A stretch of 64,000 bases of DNA from Acidimicrobiia bacterium (GTDB lineage Bacteria; Actinomycetota; Acidimicrobiia; Acidimicrobiales; CATQHL01), in the NCBI GenBank assembly GCA_009835395.1, contig VXXM01000038.1, forward strand, positions 17,308-81,307, written 5' to 3'. Positions 43,929-52,750 of the stretch are shown here, one piece after another. Under the pieces are notes generated by a model. That model was not told the DNA's origin. It did no database searches and saw only the letters and a program-made list of their open reading frames with translations. Each line of letters begins with the position of its first letter. Position 1 is the stretch's first letter. A program made the position numbers and the translations under genes.

Positions 43929-46223
43929 TCAACTCCGGGCAGCCACGATGTCCTGCGGCCGCACCGGCACGCGGGGCAGCTCCAGTCCGGTGGCGGCCCT
44001 GATGGCGGCCACGACCGCCGGCGTCGACGGCAGGTTGGATGTCTCGCCGACACCCTTGGCCCCGAACGGCGCCCCCTCCTCGGGGATCTCGATGAGAGCG
44101 ACCTCCATCGGCGGCATGTCGGCGGACGTGGGGATGAGATAGTCGGTGAACGACGGGTTCCGGATCGAGCCGTTCGCCATGACGACCTCCTCCATGACCG
44201 CCAGACCGATGCCCTGGGAAGTGCTCCCCTCGATCTGGCCGATCACCGAGACCGGGTTGAGCGCCTTGCCGACGTCCTGACCGACCGTGACTTGCACGAC
44301 CCGCACGAGGCCCAGGTCGAGATCCACGTCCACGACGGCACGGTGGGCTGCGAAGATCCAGGAGACATCGGCGTCGCCCTGGCCGGTCTCGGGATCCAGT
44401 GGGGCGGTCGGGCGGTGCTCGTGGCGGACCTCCACCTCGACCGGTCCGTCCGCCGCCTCGGCGACGGATAGATCGATCCAGCCGTCACTGCTCGTGATCC
44501 GACCGTCCTCGACGGCGAGAAGGTCGGCGCTGATGCCGTAGCGGTTGGCCACGGTCTGGCGCACGAGGTGGGCGATCGCCCGGCAGGCCTTCTCGATTGC
44601 GCCACCCGACATGACGGTCTGGCGGCTCGCCGCCGAGGAGCCGGCCGGCCCGATCGTGGCGGTGGAGGGTGTTGCGAGCACGACATCCTCTACGCCCAGC
44701 GTCGAGCGGGCGATCTGGCCGGCGACCGTGACGAACCCCTGGCCGATCTCCGCCGCGGCGCAGGTGATGGTGACGGCGCCGTCCTCGAGCCGGCAGCGGG
44801 CGCGGGTGTCGTCGTTGTAGCCCTCGGAGTAGGCCATGTTCTTGTAACCGGCGGCGTACCCCACGCCCCGGCGGATGCGCCGGCGGTCGGCGGTGCGGCC
44901 GGCTCCGCCCGGCAGGGCGTAGTCGTTGGCCACCGTCGGGGCCGGGAGCTCGAATGCCTCGGCGGCCTCCAGGCACTCCCGTACCGGCGCGGGAACGTCG
45001 AGGAGCTGGCCGGTCACGAGTTCGTCCCCGGTTCGTAGGGCGTTGCGAAGCCGGATCTCCAGGGGGCTGAGACCGCAGGCCGCCGCCAGCTTGTCCATCT
45101 GGCTCTCGTGGGCGAAGCAGACCTGCACGACGCCGAAGCCGCGCATCGCTCCCGACGGCGGGTTGTTGGTCCGCACCCCGGTGGCCTCGACGGCGACGTT
45201 GGGCACCCGGTAGGGACCGCAGGCGAACCGCGCCGAGCAGGCGACCGTGTACGCGGAGGTGGAGGCGTAGGCGCCCCCGTCGAGCAGGATCCGTCCCTCG
45301 ACGGCCACGAGTTCTCCCTCTGCGGTGGCGTGGTGGCGATACCACATCGTTGCGGGGTGCCGGTGGACGTGGCCGACGAAGGATTCATCGCGCTGGTAGA
45401 TCATCTTGACGGGGCGGCCGGTGCGCATGGCCAGCATGCAGGCGTGCACGTGCATGGAGAGGTCCTCCCGGGCTCCGAACGCCCCGCCGGTTCCCGCCAG
45501 GTGCAGCCGCACTTCGTCGGGGGTCAGGCCCAGGCACGGTGCCACCTGCACCAGGTCTTGATGCAGTCCCTGCGTGGCCACGTAGAGATCGACGCCGCCG
45601 GCGCCGTCGGGTACGGCCAGACCCGACTCGGGACCGAGGAACGCCTGGTCCTGGATGCCGACCTCGTAGCGGCCCTCAACCACCACCTCGGCGGCGCCGT
45701 CGATGGCGCCGCGGCGGATGGGCACCGTGTGAATCACGTTGCCGTCGGGGTGGATCGCCGCGGCGGTGGCGGCCAGCTCGGGGTCGGTCACCGCCGGGAG
45801 CGGTTCGTATTCCACGGCGATCGCATCGAGCGCCATCTGGGCGGTCTCGGGATGATCGGCGGCCACCACGGCGACGGGCTCGCCCTCGTACCGCACGACG
45901 TCGTGTGCCAGGACCGGCTGGTCGGGCAGGGTCAACCCGTAGGCGTTGCGCCCGGGAACGTCCTCGGCGGTGAGGACCGCGGCCACCCCGGCAATCGTCA
46001 GAGCGGCGGAGATGTCGACGGACACGAGGCGGGCGTGTGGGTGGGGCGAGCGCAGGGTGCGTCCCCAGAGCATGGCGTCGGCATGCAGGTCCGACGAGAA
46101 GGCGAACGCGCCGGTGACCTTCGGGACACCATCCGGTCGCGGCGCCGACTCGCCCACCCGCGAGGCGGGCCGCGGCGGCGCCAGGGTTGCCGAAGTGTGG
46201 TGCGCCCCGGCGGTGGGGCGCAC
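43929..46223 (-). CDS. Second molybdenum hydroxylase large subunit (CoxL/XdhB type)
   Basis: A molybdopterin-binding subunit of 764 residues. VGESAPRPDGVPKVTGAFAF opens the domain, GAMRGFGVVQ and AEIGQGFVT lie in the middle, and the catalytic Glu is in GAKGVGE. No 2Fe-2S or FAD partner is adjacent, so it may share the fused subunit at 38017. The start is uncertain: I use the GTG at 46223 because AGAGG lies 7 bases upstream, but a GTG at 46328 would overlap the binding-protein gene by 14 bases. A strong hairpin overlaps the chosen start. Confidence 0.82.
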   Translation of the reverse strand: MRPTAGAHHTSATLAPPRPASRVGESAPRPDGVPKVTGAFAFSSDLHADAMLWGRTLRSPHPHARLVSVDISAALTIAGVAAVLTAEDVPGRNAYGLTLPDQPVLAHDVVRYEGEPVAVVAADHPETAQMALDAIAVEYEPLPAVTDPELAATAAAIHPDGNVIHTVPIRRGAIDGAAEVVVEGRYEVGIQDQAFLGPESGLAVPDGAGGVDLYVATQGLHQDLVQVAPCLGLTPDEVRLHLAGTGGAFGAREDLSMHVHACMLAMRTGRPVKMIYQRDESFVGHVHRHPATMWYRHHATAEGELVAVEGRILLDGGAYASTSAYTVACSARFACGPYRVPNVAVEATGVRTNNPPSGAMRGFGVVQVCFAHESQMDKLAAACGLSPLEIRLRNALRTGDELVTGQLLDVPAPVRECLEAAEAFELPAPTVANDYALPGGAGRTADRRRIRRGVGYAAGYKNMAYSEGYNDDTRARCRLEDGAVTITCAAAEIGQGFVTVAGQIARSTLGVEDVVLATPSTATIGPAGSSAASRQTVMSGGAIEKACRAIAHLVRQTVANRYGISADLLAVEDGRITSSDGWIDLSVAEAADGPVEVEVRHEHRPTAPLDPETGQGDADVSWIFAAHRAVVDVDLDLGLVRVVQVTVGQDVGKALNPVSVIGQIEGSTSQGIGLAVMEEVVMANGSIRNPSFTDYLIPTSADMPPMEVALIEIPEEGAPFGAKGVGETSNLPSTPAVVAAIRAATGLELPRVPVRPQDIVAARS

Positions 46224-46224
46224 C
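46199..46224 (-). other. Perfect 10-bp hairpin at the binding-protein/hydroxylase junction
   Basis: GGTGCGCCCC and GGGGCGCACC pair around a 6-base loop, 91 bases after the binding-protein stop. On the transcript it would include the likely GTG start of the hydroxylase gene, so it could stabilise the upstream mRNA, terminate part of the transcripts or limit translation. Confidence 0.5.
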
Positions 46225-46314
46225 GTCGTTACCTCTGCCTGAACCCTTCGACGGGTGTCAAGCGCGGTCCTCGGCTCGGCGACGTCAGTGGCCGTCGTTC
46301 CTCCCGGCGGCTGA

Positions 46315-47592
46315 TCAGAGATCCACACCCGCGACGTTGGGCATGACCCAGGCCATGGAACTCAGATCCGCGACACTCATTATTTCGCCATCGGCCAGGA
46401 TCTGGTTGCCGTGGATGTCCGAAAGTGGGCCGGTGTACACCTGGCGGGCGCCGCTGGTGAGCGCCTCGATCTCGGCTTCCACGATGGCCTTGTCCTCGTC
46501 CGACAGTCCGTCCCACAGCGGACCCCACTCGGTCAGCGTGATGGCGCCGTCGTCCATGCCGACGTAGGAGAACGACGTGTCGAAGTCGTTGTCGAAGATG
46601 GACTGCACGTACGCTTCGATCTGCGGTGCCCAGGTGTATTCGGCAGTCACGAGGTGATACTGCGGGGCGTAGGGGCCCGAGTCGATCTGGACGCCGGCGA
46701 ACGGTATTCCCTCGGCCTCGGCAACCTCGGCGATCGCCGGACTCACAAGGCTCGTGGAGAGGAAGGTGACGCCCGAGTCCGCGAGGCTGCGCGCCGCTTG
46801 ACCCATGAGGTTGGTGTCGCCCCAGTCGTTGGTGAAGATGACGTTGACCGTGGCGGTCGGGTTGGTCTTCTGAAGCCCGATGGCGAATCCGTTGATCGTC
46901 CGGATGTCGTAGGGGATGGCGAAGGCGTCGACCCAACCGATGTCGTCACCCGGCTCGGTCATGAGACCTGCCAGGACGCCGGATATGTAGGCGCCATCCT
47001 CGGGGGCGTTCACGTAGCCGGCGAAGTTGTCGAGGTCGCCCGGGTTGTCCCACTGGCTGGCGACGAAGTAGACGTCCGGGTTCTCGTAGGCCGCGGCGAG
47101 CATCGGTTCACCCTGCTCCCAGCCGGTGCCGACGACCACATCGACTCCCTCGGCGATCGCCGTCTCGATGACCGAGGTGATGACCCCCGCCTCCCAGAGG
47201 TTCTCCTTGATCGACGTCTCGACGCGGTCACCGAAAGTCGCCTCGAGGTGTTGCCGGGCGTTGTCGAACGTCTGGTTCCAACCGCCGTCGCGAGCCGAAC
47301 CGGAGTACATGAAGATCAGCCTCAGTGGCTCGTCGTCCATGGGCTCCGCCGCCGCCGGTTCGGGCGCCGGTGCTGGCTCGGCAGGCGCTGGTGCCTCTGC
47401 CGGCGGCGCGGGGGCGGGCTCGGGAGGCGCCGGTGCCGGCTCCGGGGCTGCCGGTGGCTCCGGAGCGGACGTCGTGGCCTCGTCGTCGCCGCCACAGGCC
47501 GAGGCGAACAGTGCTCCGGCGGCAAGAACCGCCAGGATCAGGAACAACCGGCCGGGGCCCGAGCCCCGGGTCCTTCGTGCTGCAACCTTCAT
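46315..47592 (-). CDS. BMP-family (nucleoside-type) ABC substrate-binding lipoprotein
   Basis: A 425-residue lipoprotein of the BmpA/PnrA family, which binds purine nucleosides in characterised members. The signal segment (LFLILAVLAAGALFASAC) ends in Cys33, then a Pro/Ala/Glu linker to about residue 85. The ligand domain follows: IFMYSGSARDGGWNQTFDNAR, VVVGTGWEQGEPM, and the C-terminal YTGPLSDIHGN. AAGGGAG is about 7 bases before the ATG at 47592. It belongs with the two permeases and double ATPase upstream on the same strand. Confidence 0.87.
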   Translation of the reverse strand: MKVAARRTRGSGPGRLFLILAVLAAGALFASACGGDDEATTSAPEPPAAPEPAPAPPEPAPAPPAEAPAPAEPAPAPEPAAAEPMDDEPLRLIFMYSGSARDGGWNQTFDNARQHLEATFGDRVETSIKENLWEAGVITSVIETAIAEGVDVVVGTGWEQGEPMLAAAYENPDVYFVASQWDNPGDLDNFAGYVNAPEDGAYISGVLAGLMTEPGDDIGWVDAFAIPYDIRTINGFAIGLQKTNPTATVNVIFTNDWGDTNLMGQAARSLADSGVTFLSTSLVSPAIAEVAEAEGIPFAGVQIDSGPYAPQYHLVTAEYTWAPQIEAYVQSIFDNDFDTSFSYVGMDDGAITLTEWGPLWDGLSDEDKAIVEAEIEALTSGARQVYTGPLSDIHGNQILADGEIMSVADLSSMAWVMPNVAGVDL

Positions 47593-47680
47593 GGTCTCTC
47601 CCTTCCCCTTCGCGGAATCCACCCGGCTTCCTCCGGCGAACCGCACTCGTGGAGAGAGCCGTGTCGTGGCCTGACTGTGC

Positions 47681-47708
47681 AGCCTAGTAGGCCGCATTCA
47701 TAAGTCAA
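47681..47708 (-). promoter_or_regulatory. Possible promoter for the BMP binding-protein gene
   Basis: On the minus strand TTGACT (47708-47703) and TAGGCT (47686-47681) are 16 bases apart in the 162-base gap after the second permease gene. This would let the binding protein be made in excess over the membrane subunits. I saw no purine riboswitch in the leader. Confidence 0.45.
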
Positions 47709-47754
47709 GTACGGAAAGTCTTGCGGTTAGACGCCATTTTCTTATGGCAGCTTC

Positions 47755-48714
47755 TCAGGCTTCCTCCCTGGAGTACGGCTCGCCGAGTGCGGCCGGGGCT
47801 TTGAACCGCCCGCGCCCCCCGCCCCTGGACACGATGACGACGGCCAGGATCGTGAGGACGTACGGGAGCGACCTGAAGATCTCCGGCGCCAGGTCCACGC
47901 CACGCGCTTGCAGCGTGAAGCCCAGGCTGGTCACGATGCCGAAGAGATACGCCCCCGCCAGTAGCAGGCCGGGGCGCCAGAAGGCGGTGATCACCAGGGC
48001 GATGGCGATCCAGCCGGCACCCGCCGTGATGCCGTCGATCCAGGTGGGCTGAATGGCGAGCGTGTAGTAGGAGCCGGCCACGCCGGCGAAGGCGCCGCCG
48101 ATGATCGTATGTCCGTAGCGGTAGCGCGACACGTTGATCCCCATGGCGTCGGCGGAGCGGGGATCCTCGCCCACGGCCTGCAGGTGCAGGCCGGTCTGCG
48201 TGCGATACAGGTAGAAGGCGGCCAGCGCCACCAGGATCCACGATGCATAGACCAGGACGTTCTGCCCGAAGATCACCGGGCCCACGATCGGTGCGTCGCT
48301 CAGACCGAGCACATCGTAGGTGGGGAGCCGGTGGCGTCCCGCCGGACCGGCGAGTTCCCCGACCGCCGCGAGGTAACTGGAGAGTCCTGCGGCCCCGCCC
48401 AGGATCAGCAGCGCCAGGCCGGAGACGACTTGGTTGGCCCGCAACGTGATGACCACGAACGCGTAGAGAGTCGCCATTGCCATCCCGACGAGAGCGGCGA
48501 CCAGGATCGCGAGGAAGATGGCCAGCCGGGCGGGCCCCTCGAAGGACTGGACGAACCAGAATGCGCTGACCGCACCCATCAGCATCATGGCCTCCACGCC
48601 GAGGTTCATGACCCCGCCGCGTTCGGCGAGCAACTCGCCGAGGCCCGCCAGAACCAGCGGCGTCCCGTAGAGGAGGCCGGCCGTCAGCAGATCCACCAGC
48701 AGCGACTCGTTCAT
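47755..48714 (-). CDS. ABC transporter permease, nucleoside type (second permease)
   Basis: A 319-residue permease of the BPD_transp_2 group used by BMP-type importers. It starts with the family's ERGGVMNLGVEAMMLMGAVSAFW segment near residue 31 and has the coupling region YRTQTGLHLQAVGEDPRSADAMGINV. It starts in a 4-base overlap with the first permease gene. The two permeases form the heterodimeric channel. Confidence 0.88.
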   Translation of the reverse strand: MNESLLVDLLTAGLLYGTPLVLAGLGELLAERGGVMNLGVEAMMLMGAVSAFWFVQSFEGPARLAIFLAILVAALVGMAMATLYAFVVITLRANQVVSGLALLILGGAAGLSSYLAAVGELAGPAGRHRLPTYDVLGLSDAPIVGPVIFGQNVLVYASWILVALAAFYLYRTQTGLHLQAVGEDPRSADAMGINVSRYRYGHTIIGGAFAGVAGSYYTLAIQPTWIDGITAGAGWIAIALVITAFWRPGLLLAGAYLFGIVTSLGFTLQARGVDLAPEIFRSLPYVLTILAVVIVSRGGGRGRFKAPAALGEPYSREEA

Positions 48715-49910
48715 GAATCCGCTCCACGGCTGGGTCGCTCGTTACCGATGCCGTCCACCACGGCCGTGCTACCGGACTCGCCGTCCGGGGGTGCCCTGGT
48801 CTCGTCCCTGCCGCGCCGACCGATGACCAACCGGTAGCGGGTGCTTACCTCGCTCGCCGCCACCAGCAGCAGGATGATGCCCTGGTTCACGCCGATGAGG
48901 CCGAGTGGCAGGTCGAGTCCCTGCAGGTTGAATCCGGCGTTGCTCAGTGCGCCCACCAGCACCGCGCTGATGACGACGCCGACCGGGTGGTAGCGGACGA
49001 GCGCCGCCACGGCGATGCCGGTATAGCCGTACACGGCGAACTGCAGGTTTCTCGGCTCGAGCCGGTGCGAGAAGTCGCCGATCTGGCTGGCCCCTGCGAT
49101 GCCGGCGACCGCCCCCGACAGCAGCATGACCACCACCAGCAGGCGACCGGTGCGGATGCCCGCGTAGCGGCCCGCCGCCGGACTGTCGGCCGAGACGCGC
49201 ATCTGGAAGCCGAACCGGGTGCTGCGCACCAGGAACAGGAGGACGACAGCCAGCACCGCGCCCAGGATGAAGCCGAACGGCACGACAACTGTCGTGCCGT
49301 ACTCCGGCCAGAAGTGCTCCTCCGCCAGGGTCTTGGCCAGCGGGAAGACCTTCGCATGCTGGCTGGACAGGTCACGCCAGTACGACGTCGAGCTGAAGAC
49401 CAGGTAGAAGAGGATGAGCGGCGCGATGTAGTTGAGCATCAGCGTCGTGAGGACTTCGTTGGTGTTCAGGTACGCCCGGAGGACAGCGGCGATGGCGGCC
49501 CAAAGGGCGCCCCCCACGATGCCCGCGAGCAGCATGAGGGCCATGACGACGGGGAGAGATTGCCCGGCGAAGAACGTTCCCGCCGCGGCCGCGAGCACGC
49601 CGCCGATCATCAGCTGGCCGTCCGCGCCGATATTCCAGACCTTCATGCGGAAGGTGATGGCGGCGGCCAGCCCGGTCAGCAATATCGGTGTGGCGGACAC
49701 GAGCGTGTTCGAGAACGCGCCGGGATTGGTGAAGGCCGCCCGGACCATGCGCTGGTAGATGTCGACCGGATCACGGCCGCTCGCCCACAGCACGAGCGCG
49801 CCGATCGCTAGAGCCACGATCACCGCTATCGGCGGCGTAGCCGGGCCCAGCCAGCGGGGTGGCTTCAGCCGCCGCTCGAAGTGGATCTCAGGGAGCCACC
49901 GCACCGGCAT
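48711..49910 (-). CDS. ABC transporter permease, nucleoside type (first permease)
   Basis: A 399-residue permease of the same group. Conserved elements are TPILLTGLAAAITFRMKVWNIGADGQLMIGGV near residue 75, the LNTNEVLTTLMLNYIA segment, and the coupling loop FGFQMRVSADSPAAGRYAGI. The C-terminal ~35 residues are a polar tail. It overlaps the ATPase gene by 23 bases and the next permease by 4. By family it passes nucleosides or similar compounds. Confidence 0.88.
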   Translation of the reverse strand: MPVRWLPEIHFERRLKPPRWLGPATPPIAVIVALAIGALVLWASGRDPVDIYQRMVRAAFTNPGAFSNTLVSATPILLTGLAAAITFRMKVWNIGADGQLMIGGVLAAAAGTFFAGQSLPVVMALMLLAGIVGGALWAAIAAVLRAYLNTNEVLTTLMLNYIAPLILFYLVFSSTSYWRDLSSQHAKVFPLAKTLAEEHFWPEYGTTVVVPFGFILGAVLAVVLLFLVRSTRFGFQMRVSADSPAAGRYAGIRTGRLLVVVMLLSGAVAGIAGASQIGDFSHRLEPRNLQFAVYGYTGIAVAALVRYHPVGVVISAVLVGALSNAGFNLQGLDLPLGLIGVNQGIILLLVAASEVSTRYRLVIGRRGRDETRAPPDGESGSTAVVDGIGNERPSRGADS

Positions 49911-51462
49911 CCTCCAGCGAACCGCCCATCATCAGGATCCCGACCTGTTCGGCGTCGGCGCCGTCGGCGTCGAGCACCCCTTGGATCCGGCCGCGGGAGA
50001 TGACCGCGATCCGATCGGCCAGATCGAGGATCTCCGCGAGGTCCTCGGAGATCATCAGGATCGCCGCGCCTCTCGCCGCCGCCTCGAGCAGGAGGCTGCG
50101 GATGGACTCCATCGCCGAGACGTCCAGCCCCCGCGTAGGCGTGGCAACGACCAGCACCTGCGGCTCGGAGGAGATCTCCCGTGCCAGCAGGACCTTCTGC
50201 GCGTTCCCTCCCGAGAGTTGCCGCACCAGGGAGTCCGCCGTGCCCTTCACGTTGAACGCCTCCAGCAACCGCTGCGTCCGAGCCAGGATCCGTGCCTTGA
50301 CAAGGAACGGCCCGCGGCCCAACTGCCGCTGCCGGTAGGACTTCAGTACACAGTTGTCGGCCACGGTGAGTCCGGGCGAGAGACCCGTGCCGATGCGATC
50401 CTCGGGGACGTAGGCGAGGCCGCGGTCGGAGGCGGCACGCGGGTTGCCGGGTGCCAGCGGCTCGCCGCGCAACGTGATGTCGCCGCCGGTGCGGTCGCGC
50501 AGTCCGGCGATGACCTCGCCGAGCGCCACCTGCCCGTTGCCGGCCACCCCGGCCACACCGAGGATCTCCCCGGGTCGCACCGACAGCGTCACCTCGCGCA
50601 ACGCGGGTGTGCCGTCGGCGTCGACCGCGCTGACCTCCCGCAACTCGAGCGCCGGCTCGCTCTCGCCCACGGGCTCGGACCGCGAGCGCCGGGAGAAGGC
50701 GATGTCCCGCCCGACCATCATTCGGGCCAATCCCCGCGCGTCCACGCTCGTGGTTCGGAGGTCTGCCGAGCCGGACACGTGCCCCTGGCGCAGCACGGTG
50801 ACCCGATCGCAGAGCGCGGACACCTCGTCGAGTTTGTGGGAGATGAAGACCACCGACTCACCCTCGCTCGCCATGCGCCGCAGCGAGACGAACAACTGCT
50901 CAGCCTCCTGGGGAGTCAGCACCGACGTCGGCTCGTCGAGGATCAGCGTGCGCGCACCCCGGTAGAAGGCTTTCAGGATCTCGACGCGCTGGCGCTCGCC
51001 GACCGACAGGCGCGAGACGACGGCCCGCGGGTCGACGTGCATGTCGAAGCGTTCCGCGGCACGGGCCACCTCTTCCTCCACCTGCCTGCGGTTGAACACG
51101 CGCCTCTTCTCGCGATGCCATCCGAGGACCACGTTCTCCGCCACGGTCATCGACGAGACGAGGCTGAAGTGCTGATGGACCATGAAGATCCCGGCCTCGT
51201 AGGCATCGGCAGGAGAGCGGAAGCTGACCGGGTTCCCGCCCACGAGCACCTGGCCGGCGTCGGGTCGGTACAGGCCCGTGAGGATCTTGCACAGCGTGGT
51301 CTTGCCCGAGCCGTTCTCGCCGAGGAGCGCGTGAACCTCGCCGCGGTCGGCGTCGAAGTCCACCCCGTCATTCGCCACGACTCCGGGGAAGGCCTTTGTG
51401 ATGCCCCGTGCGGAGACGGTGTGGAGGTCCTGATCCTGCGTCCGGGTGCCGGCAGCCGTCAT
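49888..51462 (-). CDS. ABC transporter double ATPase, nucleoside/ribose type
   Basis: A 524-residue protein with two ATPase domains. The N-terminal domain has Walker A GENGSGKTT, a signature-like LSVGERQRVEIL and Walker B LILDEPTSVLT. The C-terminal domain is degenerate at Walker A (GVAGNGQVAL) but keeps LSGGNAQKVLLARE; its Walker B region reads VLVVATPTRGLD, with Ala-Thr in place of the usual Asp-Glu, as is common in this class. I start it at the ATG at 51462, with AAGGG about 9-10 bases upstream. It is the first gene of the importer, following the M20 peptidase by about 75 bases. Confidence 0.88.
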   Translation of the reverse strand: MTAAGTRTQDQDLHTVSARGITKAFPGVVANDGVDFDADRGEVHALLGENGSGKTTLCKILTGLYRPDAGQVLVGGNPVSFRSPADAYEAGIFMVHQHFSLVSSMTVAENVVLGWHREKRRVFNRRQVEEEVARAAERFDMHVDPRAVVSRLSVGERQRVEILKAFYRGARTLILDEPTSVLTPQEAEQLFVSLRRMASEGESVVFISHKLDEVSALCDRVTVLRQGHVSGSADLRTTSVDARGLARMMVGRDIAFSRRSRSEPVGESEPALELREVSAVDADGTPALREVTLSVRPGEILGVAGVAGNGQVALGEVIAGLRDRTGGDITLRGEPLAPGNPRAASDRGLAYVPEDRIGTGLSPGLTVADNCVLKSYRQRQLGRGPFLVKARILARTQRLLEAFNVKGTADSLVRQLSGGNAQKVLLAREISSEPQVLVVATPTRGLDVSAMESIRSLLLEAAARGAAILMISEDLAEILDLADRIAVISRGRIQGVLDADGADAEQVGILMMGGSLEDAGAVAP

Positions 51463-51538
51463 CGCCGCAGACCCTTGCTGGCGGTCTCGCACTTGCGGTG
51501 CATTCCCGGCATTATTGCTGATCCCAGCCCGGCGGTTC

Positions 51539-52750
51539 TCAGACGGCCATGAGTAGATCGGTCGCCAGGTCGGCGATGATCCTGGCGGCGCCCTCGAGTT
51601 GGCGCACCTCGACCCGCTCGTCGGCGCAATGGCACTCCGCCACGTTTCCCGGTCCGAAGTTCACCGCCTCGATGCCCGCGTCGTTGACGAGGTTGCGGAC
51701 GTCGCTGGAGAACGGCGCGCCGTAGACCTCGCCCGGGGTGCCCGTGACGTTCTCGACGCTGTGGACCAGACGCTCCACCAGGGACGACTCGACCGGGATC
51801 TCGGCGGGCTCGAAGCGGTTGTAGGCCACTGTGACCTCCACCCCCACCTCCGAGCCGGGCGGCCGGGCCGCCAGGACCCGCTCGGTCACCTGCTGCACTT
51901 CGCGCTCGATGGTCTCGCCTGGGACGAGTCGGCGATCCACGTACAGGTCCACCGAGTCCGAGACCGCGTTGGGGGTGACGCCGCCCTGGACCACAGTCGG
52001 GGTGCACGAGCCCGAGCCGAGCAGGTGGTGCCGGCGCTGCTCGAGGTCGGAGCGGTAGCCCTCGAGGGCCTGCAGCACCCACAGCAGGCCCCACGTGGGG
52101 TTGATGCCCAGGTGGCTGCGGCTGGCGTGGATGGATCGCCCCTGCAGGCGGATGCGCAGTGGCAGGAGTCCGCGAGTGGCGGCGGCGATGCGCAGATCGG
52201 TCGGCTCGGTCACGATCCCGAAGTCGCCGGTGTAGCCGGCCTCCAGCAACGACAGGGTTCCGGGTTCGGCCCGCTCCTCGCCGGCCGCGAAATGCAGTAC
52301 GAGCGACCCCTCGAGCCGGTCCGCCCGGGCGGCGAGATGGTGGGCCACGCCGATCTGCGCTGCCAGACCGCCCTTCATGTCGCAGGTGCCGCGCCCGTAC
52401 ATGAACCCATCGCGCACCTCGGCGCCGAAGGGGTCGGTGGTCCATTCGGACTCGTCGTCGATCGGCACCGTGTCCAGGTGGCCGTTCAGGATCAGCCGGG
52501 GCCCGTCACCCCGGCCGCGCAGGATGGCGCCCACCGAATGGCGACCCGGCAGCGACTCCACGAGTTCGGCCTCGACCGGCGTGCCCGCGAAGTGCTCCAC
52601 GACGCGGCGAGCCACGTCGGACTCGTAGGCCCCCGGGTTGGTGCTGGGGATCCGCACCAGGTCGGCGAGAACCTCGGCGACGTAGCCGGCCGAGAGCGGG
52701 TCCCGCCCGTTCGGGTGCGGAGGCGCCCCCCGCGGTGTCGTGGTGCTCAT
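51539..52750 (-). CDS. M20 family metallopeptidase (ArgE/DapE-like)
   Basis: A 403-residue zinc deacylase/peptidase. The metal site is complete: His in ILNGHLDTVP, Asp in GRGTCDMKGG, Glu pair in HFAAGEERAE, Glu/Asp in VTEPTD and His in AECHCADERV. Members remove acyl groups from amino acids or split carbamoyl amides such as ureidoglycolate and N-carbamoyl-beta-alanine. The ATG overlaps the upstream adenosine-deaminase-like gene by 4 bases. In a purine-like pathway an allantoate- or ureido-type substrate would fit; this is inference. Confidence 0.85.
   Translation of the reverse strand: MSTTTPRGAPPHPNGRDPLSAGYVAEVLADLVRIPSTNPGAYESDVARRVVEHFAGTPVEAELVESLPGRHSVGAILRGRGDGPRLILNGHLDTVPIDDESEWTTDPFGAEVRDGFMYGRGTCDMKGGLAAQIGVAHHLAARADRLEGSLVLHFAAGEERAEPGTLSLLEAGYTGDFGIVTEPTDLRIAAATRGLLPLRIRLQGRSIHASRSHLGINPTWGLLWVLQALEGYRSDLEQRRHHLLGSGSCTPTVVQGGVTPNAVSDSVDLYVDRRLVPGETIEREVQQVTERVLAARPPGSEVGVEVTVAYNRFEPAEIPVESSLVERLVHSVENVTGTPGEVYGAPFSSDVRNLVNDAGIEAVNFGPGNVAECHCADERVEVRQLEGAARIIADLATDLLMAV

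Noticed and set aside
47593..47680. Leader of the BMP binding-protein gene as a possible purine riboswitch
   Set aside because: No conserved purine-riboswitch core or loop-loop sequences seen; only a candidate promoter and a normal leader.
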